From Candidatus Rifleibacteriota bacterium (GTDB lineage Bacteria > Riflebacteria > Ozemobacteria > Ozemobacterales > Ozemobacteraceae): DNA of 32,819 nucleotides. Location of the stretch: NCBI GenBank assembly GCA_029564115.1, contig JAKQQP010000449.1, positions 1-32,819 of the forward strand, given 5' to 3'. Of this stretch, positions 15,985 through 24,862 are shown one piece after another; within the stretch, counting starts at the first letter, position 1; each line of letters starts with the position of its first letter. The notes under the pieces are model-generated. The model had not been told where the DNA came from, did no database searches, and saw only the letters and a list, made by a program, of their open reading frames with translations. The translations under genes were made by a program, and so were the position numbers.

Positions 15985-18237
15985 TTAAATAAGCTTTCGG
16001 AAAATTGTGAATTTAGACAGGGTTTTGAGCAACCAGAAGTTTTTGCCCTGCAGATCATCGGGCCCGAATACCGATTCGACTTCACCTCTGTCATTGACGT
16101 CGAACTGGTATTGTTCCGAGACAGAGACGTCGCTGAGGATCTCGCTGCGCAGCTGCTTGGAAAATTCTTCTGATTTGATAGCGACCACGACCTCTGAGTT
16201 AACCTGTTCGCTCAGATAGTCGAGGTTGTAGGTGCCTACAACGCCAATTTTTTTGTCGAACACCCAGTTTTTGGCGTGCAGTTTGTTTGAGCCTTTGTAA
16301 ACATATATTCTGATGCCGGGTATTTCTTTGAAGATGCGTTTCCAGTCGGCGTAGAACATGGCCTGGGTTGCCAGACTGTCGGTCGAGGCGGGGCTGTTGG
16401 TGTGCAGAACTATCGGAACGCCTCTCTGCCCGGCGCGTTTGAGAGCGTTGAACATGCGTTCGGTAAGGACGACGTAGGGGTTCTGCAGCATAATCTCGCG
16501 TTTGCAACCGTCAATGTATCTGATCATCTGGTCGGTGATATCGTCTCTTGGCCCGCCGAGGGAATGTTTGTCGATGATCTTGGCCGGGGCTTCGACCGAG
16601 TTTGCAAACGGGTCGAAACCATTGAAAGCACGCAGGTTTTTGTAACCGGAAAGCTCTTTGTTGAATTTGTCAGCCGCTGCCAGATATTTTTTGTTGGCGC
16701 CACGCGGGGCTGCAAAGCGTTCGTTGAGCATGTGGCTTTTCATGGCGTCATAGGCGGCGTTGAGAGTATCGCTCATGACGTCGACGTTGCCCCAGAGCTC
16801 TTTGGTGATGTTATAAGTTTTCAGCTTGGCGAATTCTTCATCGAAGGCGTAGGCGAGCTGGCCGGCGACTTCGTGGCTGTTGACAATCACATCTGAATCA
16901 CGGTAAGCACCCGGGTGGTCTTCTGGTTCCAGGAAGTAGTCCATGGAAACGTTACGGCCGCCGATGATAGCGATCTCTTCGTCGATCACGATGATTTTAT
17001 CGTGATTCGAAGCGATCAGTTTGCGGGGGTCTCTGAATACGCTCAACAGATTGGTGTGTACGGGGTTGAACACCTTCACTTCAACGTTGGGGAATTCGGT
17101 CAACTCCTGGAGGAAATCCTGGCCGAGGAGTTTGCGGGTGAGCTGTTTGGTGCCGCGGGCATCGAGCAACAATCTGATTTTAACACCCTGCTGGGCTTTT
17201 TTGAGGAGCGTGCCAAGCAGTGAATAGCCGAAGATGTCCTTTTCCATGATGAAATACTGAACATCTATAGATTTGCGCGCTTCTTCGAGAGATTTCCAGC
17301 GAGAATACCAGGCTTTGGAATTGCTGTAATGCAGACTTACTTCGCTGGTTTCGCTGCTGGTGCCATGAGCGACCTTGAATTTGTCGAAAGTTATTTCTAC
17401 GGGCGGTGCGAATCTTGAGCCGGCTTCTTCATACCAGACCTGAAACTTTTCGAAGTCTCTCTGATTTTTGTTAAAATCGGTCATTTTGCCGGCATAGCCG
17501 AACCATCTGGTAACTTTTACCGGAAAAGCGAGCCATGAGGTATTGCGATATTTTTCGTAGCTGGTCTGTGATACCCCGTAAGACGAATTGAGGGCGTTTT
17601 TCCATTGAGTGTATTTCTGGCCGGCGTTCAGATAATTGATGCGCTCTCTGGCCAGATGGGCGAGTTTTGAATTGGGATCGCTGCGGCCAACCTGTGCGAG
17701 AAGAGCGGCTGCACTTTTTGCATCGTCTTTGAGCAATTCGTAGGCTTTGGCGAGTTCGTAGCGTGCTACATCGGCGTATTTGGTGGAGGCGCTCGATTCT
17801 ATGTAATTAGCCAGAAGCTTCATTGCCTGATCAGGGTTTTTACGGCCTTTTTCGGACCACAGCTGTTCCAGGATGCGCTGCAGGCCTGTTGGTAACTGCT
17901 TTTGAGCCGCTGCCGGTGATTTCTGGGCATCGCCGGTAGCAACATATACCGCAGCTTCAGAAATGGCTTCGTTATCTGGGTTTGCAGCAGCCTGCAAAAT
18001 CTCGGTGTTGTCGGCGGGGCGGTTGAGAGAACCTTCATAGGCTGCTTTGGCAGCCTGATAAGAGCTGAGAAGTTTCATTACTTCGTCAACCGGCTTGCCT
18101 TCATTCACTGCATTACGATAAGCATTGTAAGCAGCTACATAACTTTCGTAGTCAGATCTGGCATCTGCCGATACCGGGCTGGTGTTCGACAAGAACAGCA
18201 TCGTCAGCATCAGTAGCAACGCAAACAGTCGTTTCAT
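15985..18237 (-). CDS. Exported phospholipase D-family protein with N-terminal helical repeats (750 aa)
   Basis: Residues 1-24 are a signal peptide (FALLLMLTMLFLSNTSPVSA). Residues 25-210 are helical and TPR-like (YADVARYELAKAYELLKDDAKSAAALL). The PLD catalytic core carries both HKD motifs: H412-K414-D419 (HDKIIVID, then GGRN) and H654-K656-D661 (HAKNWVFD, then GTYNLD). Both are complete, so an active phosphodiesterase or transphosphatidylase is expected; cardiolipin synthase and exported PLD enzymes are the closest families. No membrane segment beyond the signal peptide suggests a periplasmic or secreted protein. GGAGG precedes the ATG by 7 nt. It is divergent from the PAS gene, with its own promoter (18270-18298) and terminator. 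The combination with a repeat domain is less common and may mark a protein-bound or toxin-like role. Confidence 0.85.
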   Translation of the reverse strand: MKRLFALLLMLTMLFLSNTSPVSADARSDYESYVAAYNAYRNAVNEGKPVDEVMKLLSSYQAAKAAYEGSLNRPADNTEILQAAANPDNEAISEAAVYVATGDAQKSPAAAQKQLPTGLQRILEQLWSEKGRKNPDQAMKLLANYIESSASTKYADVARYELAKAYELLKDDAKSAAALLAQVGRSDPNSKLAHLARERINYLNAGQKYTQWKNALNSSYGVSQTSYEKYRNTSWLAFPVKVTRWFGYAGKMTDFNKNQRDFEKFQVWYEEAGSRFAPPVEITFDKFKVAHGTSSETSEVSLHYSNSKAWYSRWKSLEEARKSIDVQYFIMEKDIFGYSLLGTLLKKAQQGVKIRLLLDARGTKQLTRKLLGQDFLQELTEFPNVEVKVFNPVHTNLLSVFRDPRKLIASNHDKIIVIDEEIAIIGGRNVSMDYFLEPEDHPGAYRDSDVIVNSHEVAGQLAYAFDEEFAKLKTYNITKELWGNVDVMSDTLNAAYDAMKSHMLNERFAAPRGANKKYLAAADKFNKELSGYKNLRAFNGFDPFANSVEAPAKIIDKHSLGGPRDDITDQMIRYIDGCKREIMLQNPYVVLTERMFNALKRAGQRGVPIVLHTNSPASTDSLATQAMFYADWKRIFKEIPGIRIYVYKGSNKLHAKNWVFDKKIGVVGTYNLDYLSEQVNSEVVVAIKSEEFSKQLRSEILSDVSVSEQYQFDVNDRGEVESVFGPDDLQGKNFWLLKTLSKFTIFRKLI

Positions 18238-18269
18238 AATTCGGCCTCCACAATTAGCTTAACATAAAC

Positions 18270-18298
18270 ATTATACTCATGTGAGCCACAGGTGTGAA
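18270..18298 (-). promoter_or_regulatory. Sigma-70 promoter of the PLD gene
   Basis: On the minus strand: TTCACA (18293-18298), 17 nt, TATAAT (18270-18275). That is 11 of 12 consensus bases with ideal spacing. Confidence 0.75.
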
Positions 18299-18305
18299 GG
18301 GTACC

Positions 18306-18332
18306 CCGAAAAATAGCGATGTTATTTTTCGG
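18306..18332. promoter_or_regulatory. Perfect 10-bp inverted repeat between divergent PLD and PAS genes
   Basis: CCGAAAAATA (18306-18315), 7-nt gap GCGATGT, TATTTTTCGG (18323-18332). It sits 8 bp upstream of the PLD -35 and 29 bp before the PAS start. It could be a dimeric regulator's operator or an RNA hairpin in the PAS leader. No T-run follows on the plus strand, so it is not a classical terminator. Confidence 0.6.
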
Positions 18333-18361
18333 AGTGCAGCAAACTTGATGAAGAGGCGAAG

Positions 18362-18961
18362 ATGATGTTTTTTCAATTCACAACATCTGTCCAGGAGTAT
18401 TTTGACAGCTGCTTCGATGCCTCTGAAAACTCGATGATTGAACAGTGCAGGCGGTTATTTCTTGATTATCTTGATGGTGAGCAGTTAGAATTACTGTCGA
18501 GACTAATTCAGAATGTGGGAAGGCAAATGAATAACAACCCGCTCGCTGCCCTGGCCGGCAGCATGGATCTTTTAAAGAAAATTCTCGAAACTACCCAGGA
18601 TGTCTACTGGGTGATCGACAAAACCGGGCGTTTCGTCTACGTCAGTCCTTCGGTAATACAGCAAAGGGGTTACACCCCCGAAGAGGTTATGAATATGCCG
18701 GCCCTTGATTCAATATATGAGTCAGACCGGCAGACCGCACAACAGACATTTTCTCTAGGGCTTGAAATGATCGACAAGGGTCTGACCAGACTGCCGGCGG
18801 GCAAGGTTCGTCTAAGACAGATCCACAAAAATGGCAGTTTTGTCTGGACAGAGGTTGTCAGCGAATTCTTTTTCAATGAAGAACGCGAGTTTATGTTCGT
18901 TATTGGTGTCAGCCGTAATATTGACGATCTGGTGGCTGCCGAACAGCGTCTCAAGGTTTAA
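18362..18961 (+). CDS. Stand-alone PAS-domain protein (199 aa)
   Basis: Residues about 1-70 form a helical N-terminal segment. Residues 73-190 form a PAS fold: LETTQDVYWVIDKTGRFVYVSPSVIQQRGYTPEEVM at the start, and the PAC-like end NGSFVWTEVVSEFFFN and FMFVIGVSRNIDD. The protein stops right after the linker helix EQRLKV, where a kinase, GGDEF or chemotaxis output domain would normally begin. No output domain is readable downstream before the next gene. It may act as a small sensor partner, or be the stump of a larger sensor. GAGG lies 5 nt before the ATG at 18362; the adjacent ATG at 18365 is equally possible. It is divergent from the PLD gene across a palindrome. Confidence 0.8.
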   Translation: MMFFQFTTSVQEYFDSCFDASENSMIEQCRRLFLDYLDGEQLELLSRLIQNVGRQMNNNPLAALAGSMDLLKKILETTQDVYWVIDKTGRFVYVSPSVIQQRGYTPEEVMNMPALDSIYESDRQTAQQTFSLGLEMIDKGLTRLPAGKVRLRQIHKNGSFVWTEVVSEFFFNEEREFMFVIGVSRNIDDLVAAEQRLKV

Positions 18962-19056
18962 AAGGTTACAAAATTAATTGTTGTTACCAATACGGATTCT
19001 CGTTCGTTTATAAAATAAAAAAGAGTACATTTCGAAGGAACATTCAAGAGGGAAGT

Positions 19057-19965
19057 ATGAAAATACTGAAAAAGTTCTCTGTAATAATGCTGCTCTTGGG
19101 CGCGATTTTCATGACCGGTTGTGATGCGAGCCAGATCATCGACATCATTTCAAAAGTTGCCGAAGGCGTTCAGAAAGCAATTCCCGCTATAAAAGAAGTC
19201 ATTGATACGGTCAGTAACGCTGTGAGTGGCACCAATAAAGATACCGCTGACAATACGGCCACGCAAAATACCACCAACACTGCCCAAGAAACTGATAAAA
19301 AAGAGAATGACGCATCAGTTATCGTAATCAATCCCACTGATGAAGAAGAAGTTTCTGACCAGGCAAACACAACTTCTACTTCAGCTGACACAAATACTCA
19401 GACTTCTACGACGACCGAAACTTCAAATCAGACAACCACTACAACTTCGACTTCTACAGCAACGCAGACTCAGACTCAGACAAACAGCGCCGCTCCAGCT
19501 ATTTCTGAAAAGGGGCAGAAGCAGATGAACAGCGTTGTCGATTACGCCATGCGTAACCACCGGGGTGGCTCTAACGGCGATTGTTTCAATGCAGTATGGG
19601 GTTATCTTACCAGTTCAGGCTATGGCAACCTCAAATCCTGGGGCGATCTGCCGGGAATGGGCAGTGACGAAGCCAGACATTTTTCAGAATTCATGAACAG
19701 AAGCAGCGCAAATCTCAACGAAGCCGGTCTGCAGCGACTTGACACCGCCTTCAATCCTCCGATTACCAATCCGCACGACCCGAGAATCCCGAAGGGTGCC
19801 GTTATCGTCGTTGCCGCAGGCAGTTATGGTACCGCACACCCCACCGCCGGCGACATCGTCATCAAAGCCGGCGAAGGCCGTTTCATTAACGACGGCCCGA
19901 ACATGAACTACGGTACAGCCTCAACCTGGACTGGCAAACTCCTTGGCGTCTACATTCCGAAATAA
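19057..19965 (+). CDS. Lipoprotein with Thr-rich stalk and C-terminal Cys/His domain (302 aa)
   Basis: The lipobox FMTGC puts the lipidated cysteine at residue 22. Residues 23-60 are an amphipathic helical stretch. Residues about 60-147 form an extremely Thr/Ser/Gln/Asn-rich linker (runs such as TTTTTSTSTATQTQTQ), a surface stalk. The C-terminal domain (150-302) has GDCFNAVWGYL with Cys176 and later GTAHPTAGDIVI with His261, then FINDGPNMNYG. A Cys at a helix start followed by His in a GD[IV] strand recalls NlpC/P60 or CHAP amidases, but I cannot confirm the fold. The start is supported by a purine-rich AGAGGGAAGT just upstream. It is likely anchored to a membrane and acts in the periplasm or at the surface, perhaps on peptidoglycan. 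The next gene is convergent, with no clear terminator in the 44-nt gap. Confidence 0.75.
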   Translation: MKILKKFSVIMLLLGAIFMTGCDASQIIDIISKVAEGVQKAIPAIKEVIDTVSNAVSGTNKDTADNTATQNTTNTAQETDKKENDASVIVINPTDEEEVSDQANTTSTSADTNTQTSTTTETSNQTTTTTSTSTATQTQTQTNSAAPAISEKGQKQMNSVVDYAMRNHRGGSNGDCFNAVWGYLTSSGYGNLKSWGDLPGMGSDEARHFSEFMNRSSANLNEAGLQRLDTAFNPPITNPHDPRIPKGAVIVVAAGSYGTAHPTAGDIVIKAGEGRFINDGPNMNYGTASTWTGKLLGVYIPK

Positions 19966-20009
19966 TTTTACGCTATGCCCGCCGGTTGCTATCACAGGCC
20001 GATTAATAT

Positions 20010-20558
20010 TCACTCTTCTGTTTTTGCCGCCGCTGATTTTGGCGAAAAGGTGAAATGCACTACCAGCATGATAAAAGCGGCTATGAGCGGCAAAATCAAC
20101 ATGCGCATGACGAATGGCCCCTGATAGAGGAATATTTTTGCTTTGCCGGGGGTTTTCTGGGTCATGCGCAACAGATAAGTGCCCCGCCCTGTCTGACGTG
20201 ACATGAAGGTCTGCCATTTTGCCGGGTTAGGGAGCAAGGTAGCGGGGTATCTGCGCAGGGCGAATTTCTGGTTGAGGACAAGTTTGCCATCAGGATTGAT
20301 GACTTCAATTTCGCCTGAAAAGTCACCCTCTTCAGACTTCATATCGATCTGAACCGGGTCGACACCATCTGCAACAAACGACAGCTCTGTGGTTGCCGGC
20401 ATGTTATAGCCCTCGGCGGCGACGACTCCAAGTGCGCCTTCGCCGATGGGGTTGTTCAGGTAGGATGGATCGATGGTCAGCCCGCCGATGACGAGCAGCA
20501 CTGTGAGAAGAAAAGTCGAAGCAATCTTTCTTTTCCAGGTTGCCAGAAATAGATTCAT
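20010..20558 (-). CDS. Small membrane protein with an extracytoplasmic beta-domain (182 aa)
   Basis: Begins MNLFLATWKRK with a membrane segment at about 12-27. A central domain of about 110 residues follows (ELSFVADGVDPVQIDMKSEEGDFSGEIEVINPDGKLV, RGTYLLRM) with the strand pattern of a beta-sandwich. A second membrane segment at about 147-169 (FVMRMLILPLIAAFIMLVVHF) leads to a short cytoplasmic tail. The central domain would face the periplasm. No named family is recognised. The start at 20558 has AGGAGG 9 nt upstream; a longer frame from 20612 lies before that SD. It is 68 nt downstream of clpB on the same strand, separated by a hairpin, and is probably co-transcribed. Confidence 0.7.
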   Translation of the reverse strand: MNLFLATWKRKIASTFLLTVLLVIGGLTIDPSYLNNPIGEGALGVVAAEGYNMPATTELSFVADGVDPVQIDMKSEEGDFSGEIEVINPDGKLVLNQKFALRRYPATLLPNPAKWQTFMSRQTGRGTYLLRMTQKTPGKAKIFLYQGPFVMRMLILPLIAAFIMLVVHFTFSPKSAAAKTEE

Positions 20559-20587
20559 GATCAAAGACCTCCTGACCTGATTGAACA

Positions 20588-20620
20588 GCGGGAACACGAC
20601 CTCTGAAGTCATGCCCCCGC
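20588..20620 (-). promoter_or_regulatory. Intercistronic hairpin after clpB
   Basis: In minus-strand RNA, GCGGGGGCAUGAC pairs with GUCGUGUUCCCGC through 13 pairs including three G-U wobbles, with a 7-nt loop. The wobbles would be mismatches on the plus strand, so the structure belongs to the clpB transcript. There is no U-tract, so an mRNA-processing or stability hairpin is more likely than a terminator. Confidence 0.5.
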
Positions 20621-20626
20621 CTGTTT

Positions 20627-23233
20627 TTAAGCTTCGGACAATGCCAGCCTGTCGTTACTAAGGCTGATGTCGACAGAAACTCCATCTGCGATTCTGCCGC
20701 TGATTATAGCACGGGCCAGTAAAGTTTCCAGTTCTTTTTGCAACAGTCTTTTCAGAGGTCTGGCTCCGTATACCGGGCTGTAGCCTCTTTCGATAAGCCA
20801 TTCCCGTGCTTCGATGGTAACTCTCAGGTTAATACGGCGTTCTGTGAGACGTTTCTGAATCGAAGCAAGCTGCAGGTCGATTATTTTGTCGAGTTCGTCA
20901 CGTTTGAGCGGCGCAAATAGCACTATGTCGTCAACCCGGTTAAAAAACTCAGGTTTGAAGAAACGTTTAACTTCGCCCATCACGTGTTCACGTGTTGTTT
21001 CAGAAATCTCGCCAGTATCGCCAATTTCGTTGATCAGAGTCTGAGCGCCAAGGTTGCTGGTCATTATCACCACGACATTGCGAAAATCAACGGTGCGGCC
21101 GCGTGAATCAGTGAGTCGACCGTCATCGAGTATCTGCAGCAGCACGTTGAAAACTTCGGAATGCGCTTTTTCGATTTCGTCAAAAAGCACAACTGAATAT
21201 GGCTTGCGGCGCACGGCCTCGGTCAGCTGGCCGCCGTCATCATGGCCGATATAGCCAGGAGGAGCTCCTATCAGACGCGAAACGGAGTGCTTTTCCATAT
21301 ATTCGCTCATGTCGATGCGCACCATGTTTTCTTCGGTGTCGAACAGAGCCTGAGCAAGGGTTTTAGCTAATTCTGTCTTGCCGACTCCGGTTGGGCCAAG
21401 GAAGATAAATGAGCCGATCGGGCGGTTCGGGTCTTTGATGCCTGCCCGTGAACGAATTACCGCATCGGTGACCAGATTGACCGCTTCGTGCTGACCGATA
21501 ACCCGTTGGTGCAGGTGTTCATCAAGGTGCAGCAGTTTTTCTTTTTCTCCTTCCATGAGACGGGTGACAGGTATGCCTGTCCAGCGGCTGACGATGTCGG
21601 CGATTTCTTCTTCAGTCACTTCTTCGCGCACGAGTTTGCCTGTATTCTGTTTTTGTTTGAGCTCATCTTCGAGACTCTTCAGGTGTTTCAGGGCTTCGGG
21701 CATTCTGCCGTGTTTCAGCTCGGCTGCTTTGTTAAGGTCATAGGCTCTTTCGGCTTCGCTGATTTCCTGGTTGAGTTTTTCGATGAGCTCGCGCTGAGAC
21801 TGCACGCGCCTGATAACTCCTCGTTCGCTTTCCCATTGCGCTTTCATGGCGTCGCCACGATTTTTAAGATTGGCCAGTTCTTTGCGCAGGTTTTCGAGGC
21901 GTGCAAGACTTGCTTCATCTTTTTCTTTTACCAGGGCCGCTTCTTCGATCTCGAGCTGCATGATGCGACGGGTGACTTCGTCGAGTTCGGCGGGCATCGA
22001 TTCGATGTCTGTTCGAATCATGGCACAGGCTTCATCTACCAGGTCTATGGCTTTGTCTGGCAGGAAACGGTCGGAAATGTAGCGGTGTGACAGAGTTGCG
22101 GCGGCAACAAGCGATCTGTCCTGTATTTTGACCCCATGAAACACTTCGAAGCGCTCTTTAAGGCCGCGCAGAATCGAGATGGTATCAGATACATCGGGCT
22201 GTTCGACGAGAACAGGCTGGAAACGGCGTTCCAGGGCGGCATCCTTTTCGATGTATTTGCGGTATTCGTCGAGAGTGGTGGCGCCGATGCAGTGGAGTTC
22301 GCCACGTGCGAGCAGAGGTTTGAGCATGTTGCCTGCATCCATCGAGCCTTCGGCTTTGCCGGCTCCGACGATAGTGTGTAATTCGTCGATAAACATGATT
22401 ATCTGGCCGTTGCTGCTTTTTATTTCGGCAAGAACCGCTTTTAGGCGCTCTTCAAATTCACCTCTGAATTTTGCCCCGGCAATCAGGGCGCCGAGATCGA
22501 GGGCAAATATGGTTTTGTCGCGAAGGCTTTCGGGAACGTCGCCCTGCAGAATTCTTTGTGCCAGTCCCTCAGCAATGGCGGTTTTGCCGACCCCGGGTTC
22601 GCCGATCAGAACCGGGTTGTTTTTAGTTTTGCGGCTCAAAATTCTGACTACTCGTCTTATTTCAGCATCACGGCCGATAACAGGGTCGAGTTTGCCTGAA
22701 CGGGCCATGGCTACAAGGTCGCGTCCGTATTTTTCCAGGGCTTCATATGTCTGTTCGGGGTTGGCAGAAGTGATGCGCTGATTGCCGCGCACCGCTGTCA
22801 GCGCCTGTAAAAATTGATCGCGGCTCAGGCTGAGATCTGCAAAGATTCGCCCCACTACAGTCGAAGGGCCGCTGGCAATCATTGCCAAAACCAAATGCTC
22901 GACTGACATGTACTCATCTTTCAGAGCCTTCATTTCTTCTTCGGCTTTAACGAGAAGCTGTGAAAGTTCGCGGCTCAGATAAAACTTGTCGGGGCTCATG
23001 CCTGGCCCGGAAACACGCGGCAGCCGACTGATAGCCTGCTGAGAACGATCGCGTATTGTTGACAGCGGGATATTGATATTGTTCAGCAGGCGTGGTATCA
23101 GATCAGCTTCATTGGCCAGAAGTGCCGACAGCATGTGTTCACTCGATATTTCCTGGTGGCCATGCTGAATGGCGATGTTCTGGGCAAGCTGCAGTGCTTC
23201 CTGAGATTTAAGTGTCATTTTGTTGATATCCAT
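20627..23233 (-). CDS. clpB: ClpB disaggregase (868 aa)
   Basis: Hexameric AAA+ chaperone that rescues aggregated proteins with DnaK. The N-terminal double Clp-N repeat spans 1-150 and NBD1 has Walker A GEPGVGKT (211-218). The middle coiled-coil domain (about 405-530, with [18 protein letters not shown]) separates ClpB from ClpA/ClpC. NBD2 has Walker A GPTGVGKT (613-620), the pore loop in [12 protein letters not shown], and a C-terminal domain ending [13 protein letters not shown]. There is no ClpP-binding IGF-type loop expectation for this subfamily. Length matches the family (about 860). GAGG lies 7 nt before the ATG. I did not find a CIRCE element or clear sigma-32 promoter in the 340 bp upstream. 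Confidence 0.98.
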   Translation of the reverse strand: MDINKMTLKSQEALQLAQNIAIQHGHQEISSEHMLSALLANEADLIPRLLNNINIPLSTIRDRSQQAISRLPRVSGPGMSPDKFYLSRELSQLLVKAEEEMKALKDEYMSVEHLVLAMIASGPSTVVGRIFADLSLSRDQFLQALTAVRGNQRITSANPEQTYEALEKYGRDLVAMARSGKLDPVIGRDAEIRRVVRILSRKTKNNPVLIGEPGVGKTAIAEGLAQRILQGDVPESLRDKTIFALDLGALIAGAKFRGEFEERLKAVLAEIKSSNGQIIMFIDELHTIVGAGKAEGSMDAGNMLKPLLARGELHCIGATTLDEYRKYIEKDAALERRFQPVLVEQPDVSDTISILRGLKERFEVFHGVKIQDRSLVAAATLSHRYISDRFLPDKAIDLVDEACAMIRTDIESMPAELDEVTRRIMQLEIEEAALVKEKDEASLARLENLRKELANLKNRGDAMKAQWESERGVIRRVQSQRELIEKLNQEISEAERAYDLNKAAELKHGRMPEALKHLKSLEDELKQKQNTGKLVREEVTEEEIADIVSRWTGIPVTRLMEGEKEKLLHLDEHLHQRVIGQHEAVNLVTDAVIRSRAGIKDPNRPIGSFIFLGPTGVGKTELAKTLAQALFDTEENMVRIDMSEYMEKHSVSRLIGAPPGYIGHDDGGQLTEAVRRKPYSVVLFDEIEKAHSEVFNVLLQILDDGRLTDSRGRTVDFRNVVVIMTSNLGAQTLINEIGDTGEISETTREHVMGEVKRFFKPEFFNRVDDIVLFAPLKRDELDKIIDLQLASIQKRLTERRINLRVTIEAREWLIERGYSPVYGARPLKRLLQKELETLLARAIISGRIADGVSVDISLSNDRLALSEA

Positions 23234-23573
23234 CAGAACACCTCAAATTAAATGATTATTATTCAAAGTGATAATGAGCAAGCATCATGCCAGAACGTAA
23301 AGACTCTGGCAAACCCTTTTTCTCAGCAGGATATGGCGTTACAGTTTCCCTTTGTTTAATTTTGTTCTCTGTCGCAGCAACGTCGCAATTTTTGGTTGCC
23401 TGCGTCATTTGTGTCGCTTTTCTACAGAATTCAGCATAATCTGACATTGAGATTATTGTGGTCTGGTTCGCTTTGCGTTCATAAAAGTTTTCTTGACATG
23501 AAATTTAGTATGAGGCTATACCCATATAGAGCAGAATAAGCCTGTTTAATTTTTTTCAGGAGAGAGAACGAAA
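23234..23573. other. Divergent clpB/aclB intergenic region
   Basis: This 340-bp region separates clpB (leftward) and aclB (rightward). It holds the aclB promoter at 23493-23522. A 62-codon minus-strand frame at 23259-23447 has no SD and I do not call it. A weak 6-bp hairpin (GCCAGA/TCTGGC, 23289-23310) lies inside that frame. No CIRCE (TTAGCACTC-N9-GAGTGCTAA) is seen, so the clpB promoter is unresolved. Confidence 0.5.
23493..23522 (+). promoter_or_regulatory. Probable aclBA promoter
   Basis: TTGACA (23493-23498), 18 nt, TATACC (23517-23522). The -35 is perfect and the -10 has 4 of 6. It lies about 50 nt before the aclB start. Confidence 0.6.
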
Positions 23574-24848
23574 ATGGCTCAACGAGGAATCCGTGAGTAT
23601 CACGGCAAAAGAATGCTTGCACGACATCTTGACTCCTTTTGCGAAGAGAGCGTCGGTTATGACGGTCGCATTGTGCTTGTCGACAGCAATACCGACTGGA
23701 ACCAGCTGAAAAAAGACAATCCCTGGCTGGAAACTGAAAAACTGGTTGCCAAGCCTGACCAGTTGTTTGGCAAACGCGGCAAACATGGTCTGGTGCTGGT
23801 GAACAAAAATTTTGCCGAAACCAGAAGCTGGGTCGAAGAGCGCCTGGGCAAAAAACAGGTTGTTAATAGTATCGATGGCACTTTGACGCATTTTCTCATC
23901 GAGCCTTGTGTACCACACGAAGTTGAATATTATGCGGCTGTCAAATCAACTGCCGAAGGTGATGTAATTTATTTTTCGCTCGAGGGTGGCATCAATGTCG
24001 AAGAAAACTGGGAAAAGGTAGTCACCATCCAGGTGCCGATTCTTGGCGGTATTGACGCCGTGGATGTAGAAAAAACTCTTCCGGATGTTCTCGGCAAAAA
24101 TAAAAAACTGGTGGCAGGTTTTCTGCGCGGTCTTTATAAATACTTTGCTGCCCTGCACTTCGCTTATCTCGAAATCAACCCGTTTGCGATCGCCGGCAAT
24201 CGCATTGTACCTCTCGACATGGTTGCCAAGCTCGACGATACGGCTGAATTCTGCTGCAACAAACTCTGGGGCGATGATATCGAGTTTCCGGCCGCTTTCG
24301 GTCAGAATCTCAGCCCAGAAGAACTTAAAATTCGCGAACTTGACGCCCTCTCTGGCGCTTCGCTCAAGCTTACTCTTCTGAATCCTGACGGTATAATCTG
24401 GAACATGGTTGCCGGCGGTGGCGCGTCTGTCATTTATGCCGATACCGTATGTGACCTTGGTTTTGCCAAAGAACTGGCTTTTTATGGCGAATATTCTGGT
24501 AATCCGAGTACTAATCTTACCTACGAATATGCCAAGGTTGTTCTCGACCTGATGACACGCAAGCCTGACGCGCAGGGACGCCCCAAAACGCTCATTCTTG
24601 GCGGTGGTATCGCCAACTTTACCGATGTGGCAAAAACCTTTACCGGTATCATCAAGGCTCTAAATGAGTATGGTGATCGACTCAAAAAGGTGAATGCCCG
24701 CATATTTGTACGCCGTGGTGGTCCTAATTACCAGGAGGGTCTTGCCAATCTCAAGGCTGCCGCCAATAAGCTCGGTGTGCCGATTGAAGTGCATGGACCG
24801 GAGTATCACATGACCCGCGTTGTTTCTGACGCCCTCAAAGCCCGGTAA
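23574..24848 (+). CDS. aclB: ATP-citrate lyase, small (ATP-grasp) subunit AclB (424 aa)
   Basis: Together with AclA it cleaves citrate plus CoA and ATP to acetyl-CoA and oxaloacetate, a defining step of the reductive TCA cycle. It corresponds to the N-terminal part of animal ACLY: DTDWNQL, VAKPDQLFGKRGKHGLVLVN, FLIEPCVPH, LEINPFA, SGASLKLTLLNPDG.IWNMVAGGGASVIYAD, GEYSGNPS and FVRRGGPNYQEGL all match by eye. It thus has the ATP-grasp domain plus the following CoA-ligase-like segment. Length is close to the 398-aa subunit of green sulfur bacteria. The ATG follows a purine-rich AGGAGAGAG. It is separated by 14 nt from aclA, the same order as aclBA elsewhere. It is a cytoplasmic protein. Confidence 0.95.
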   Translation: MAQRGIREYHGKRMLARHLDSFCEESVGYDGRIVLVDSNTDWNQLKKDNPWLETEKLVAKPDQLFGKRGKHGLVLVNKNFAETRSWVEERLGKKQVVNSIDGTLTHFLIEPCVPHEVEYYAAVKSTAEGDVIYFSLEGGINVEENWEKVVTIQVPILGGIDAVDVEKTLPDVLGKNKKLVAGFLRGLYKYFAALHFAYLEINPFAIAGNRIVPLDMVAKLDDTAEFCCNKLWGDDIEFPAAFGQNLSPEELKIRELDALSGASLKLTLLNPDGIIWNMVAGGGASVIYADTVCDLGFAKELAFYGEYSGNPSTNLTYEYAKVVLDLMTRKPDAQGRPKTLILGGGIANFTDVAKTFTGIIKALNEYGDRLKKVNARIFVRRGGPNYQEGLANLKAAANKLGVPIEVHGPEYHMTRVVSDALKAR

Positions 24849-24862
24849 GGAAAGGAACTGCC

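Noticed and set aside
21488..22090. 200-codon plus-strand open frame opposite clpB
   Set aside because: Shadow of clpB, with Phe-rich low-complexity composition.
23259..23447. 62-codon minus-strand frame upstream of clpB
   Set aside because: No SD at the start and no recognisable motif; kept only as a low-probability small gene.
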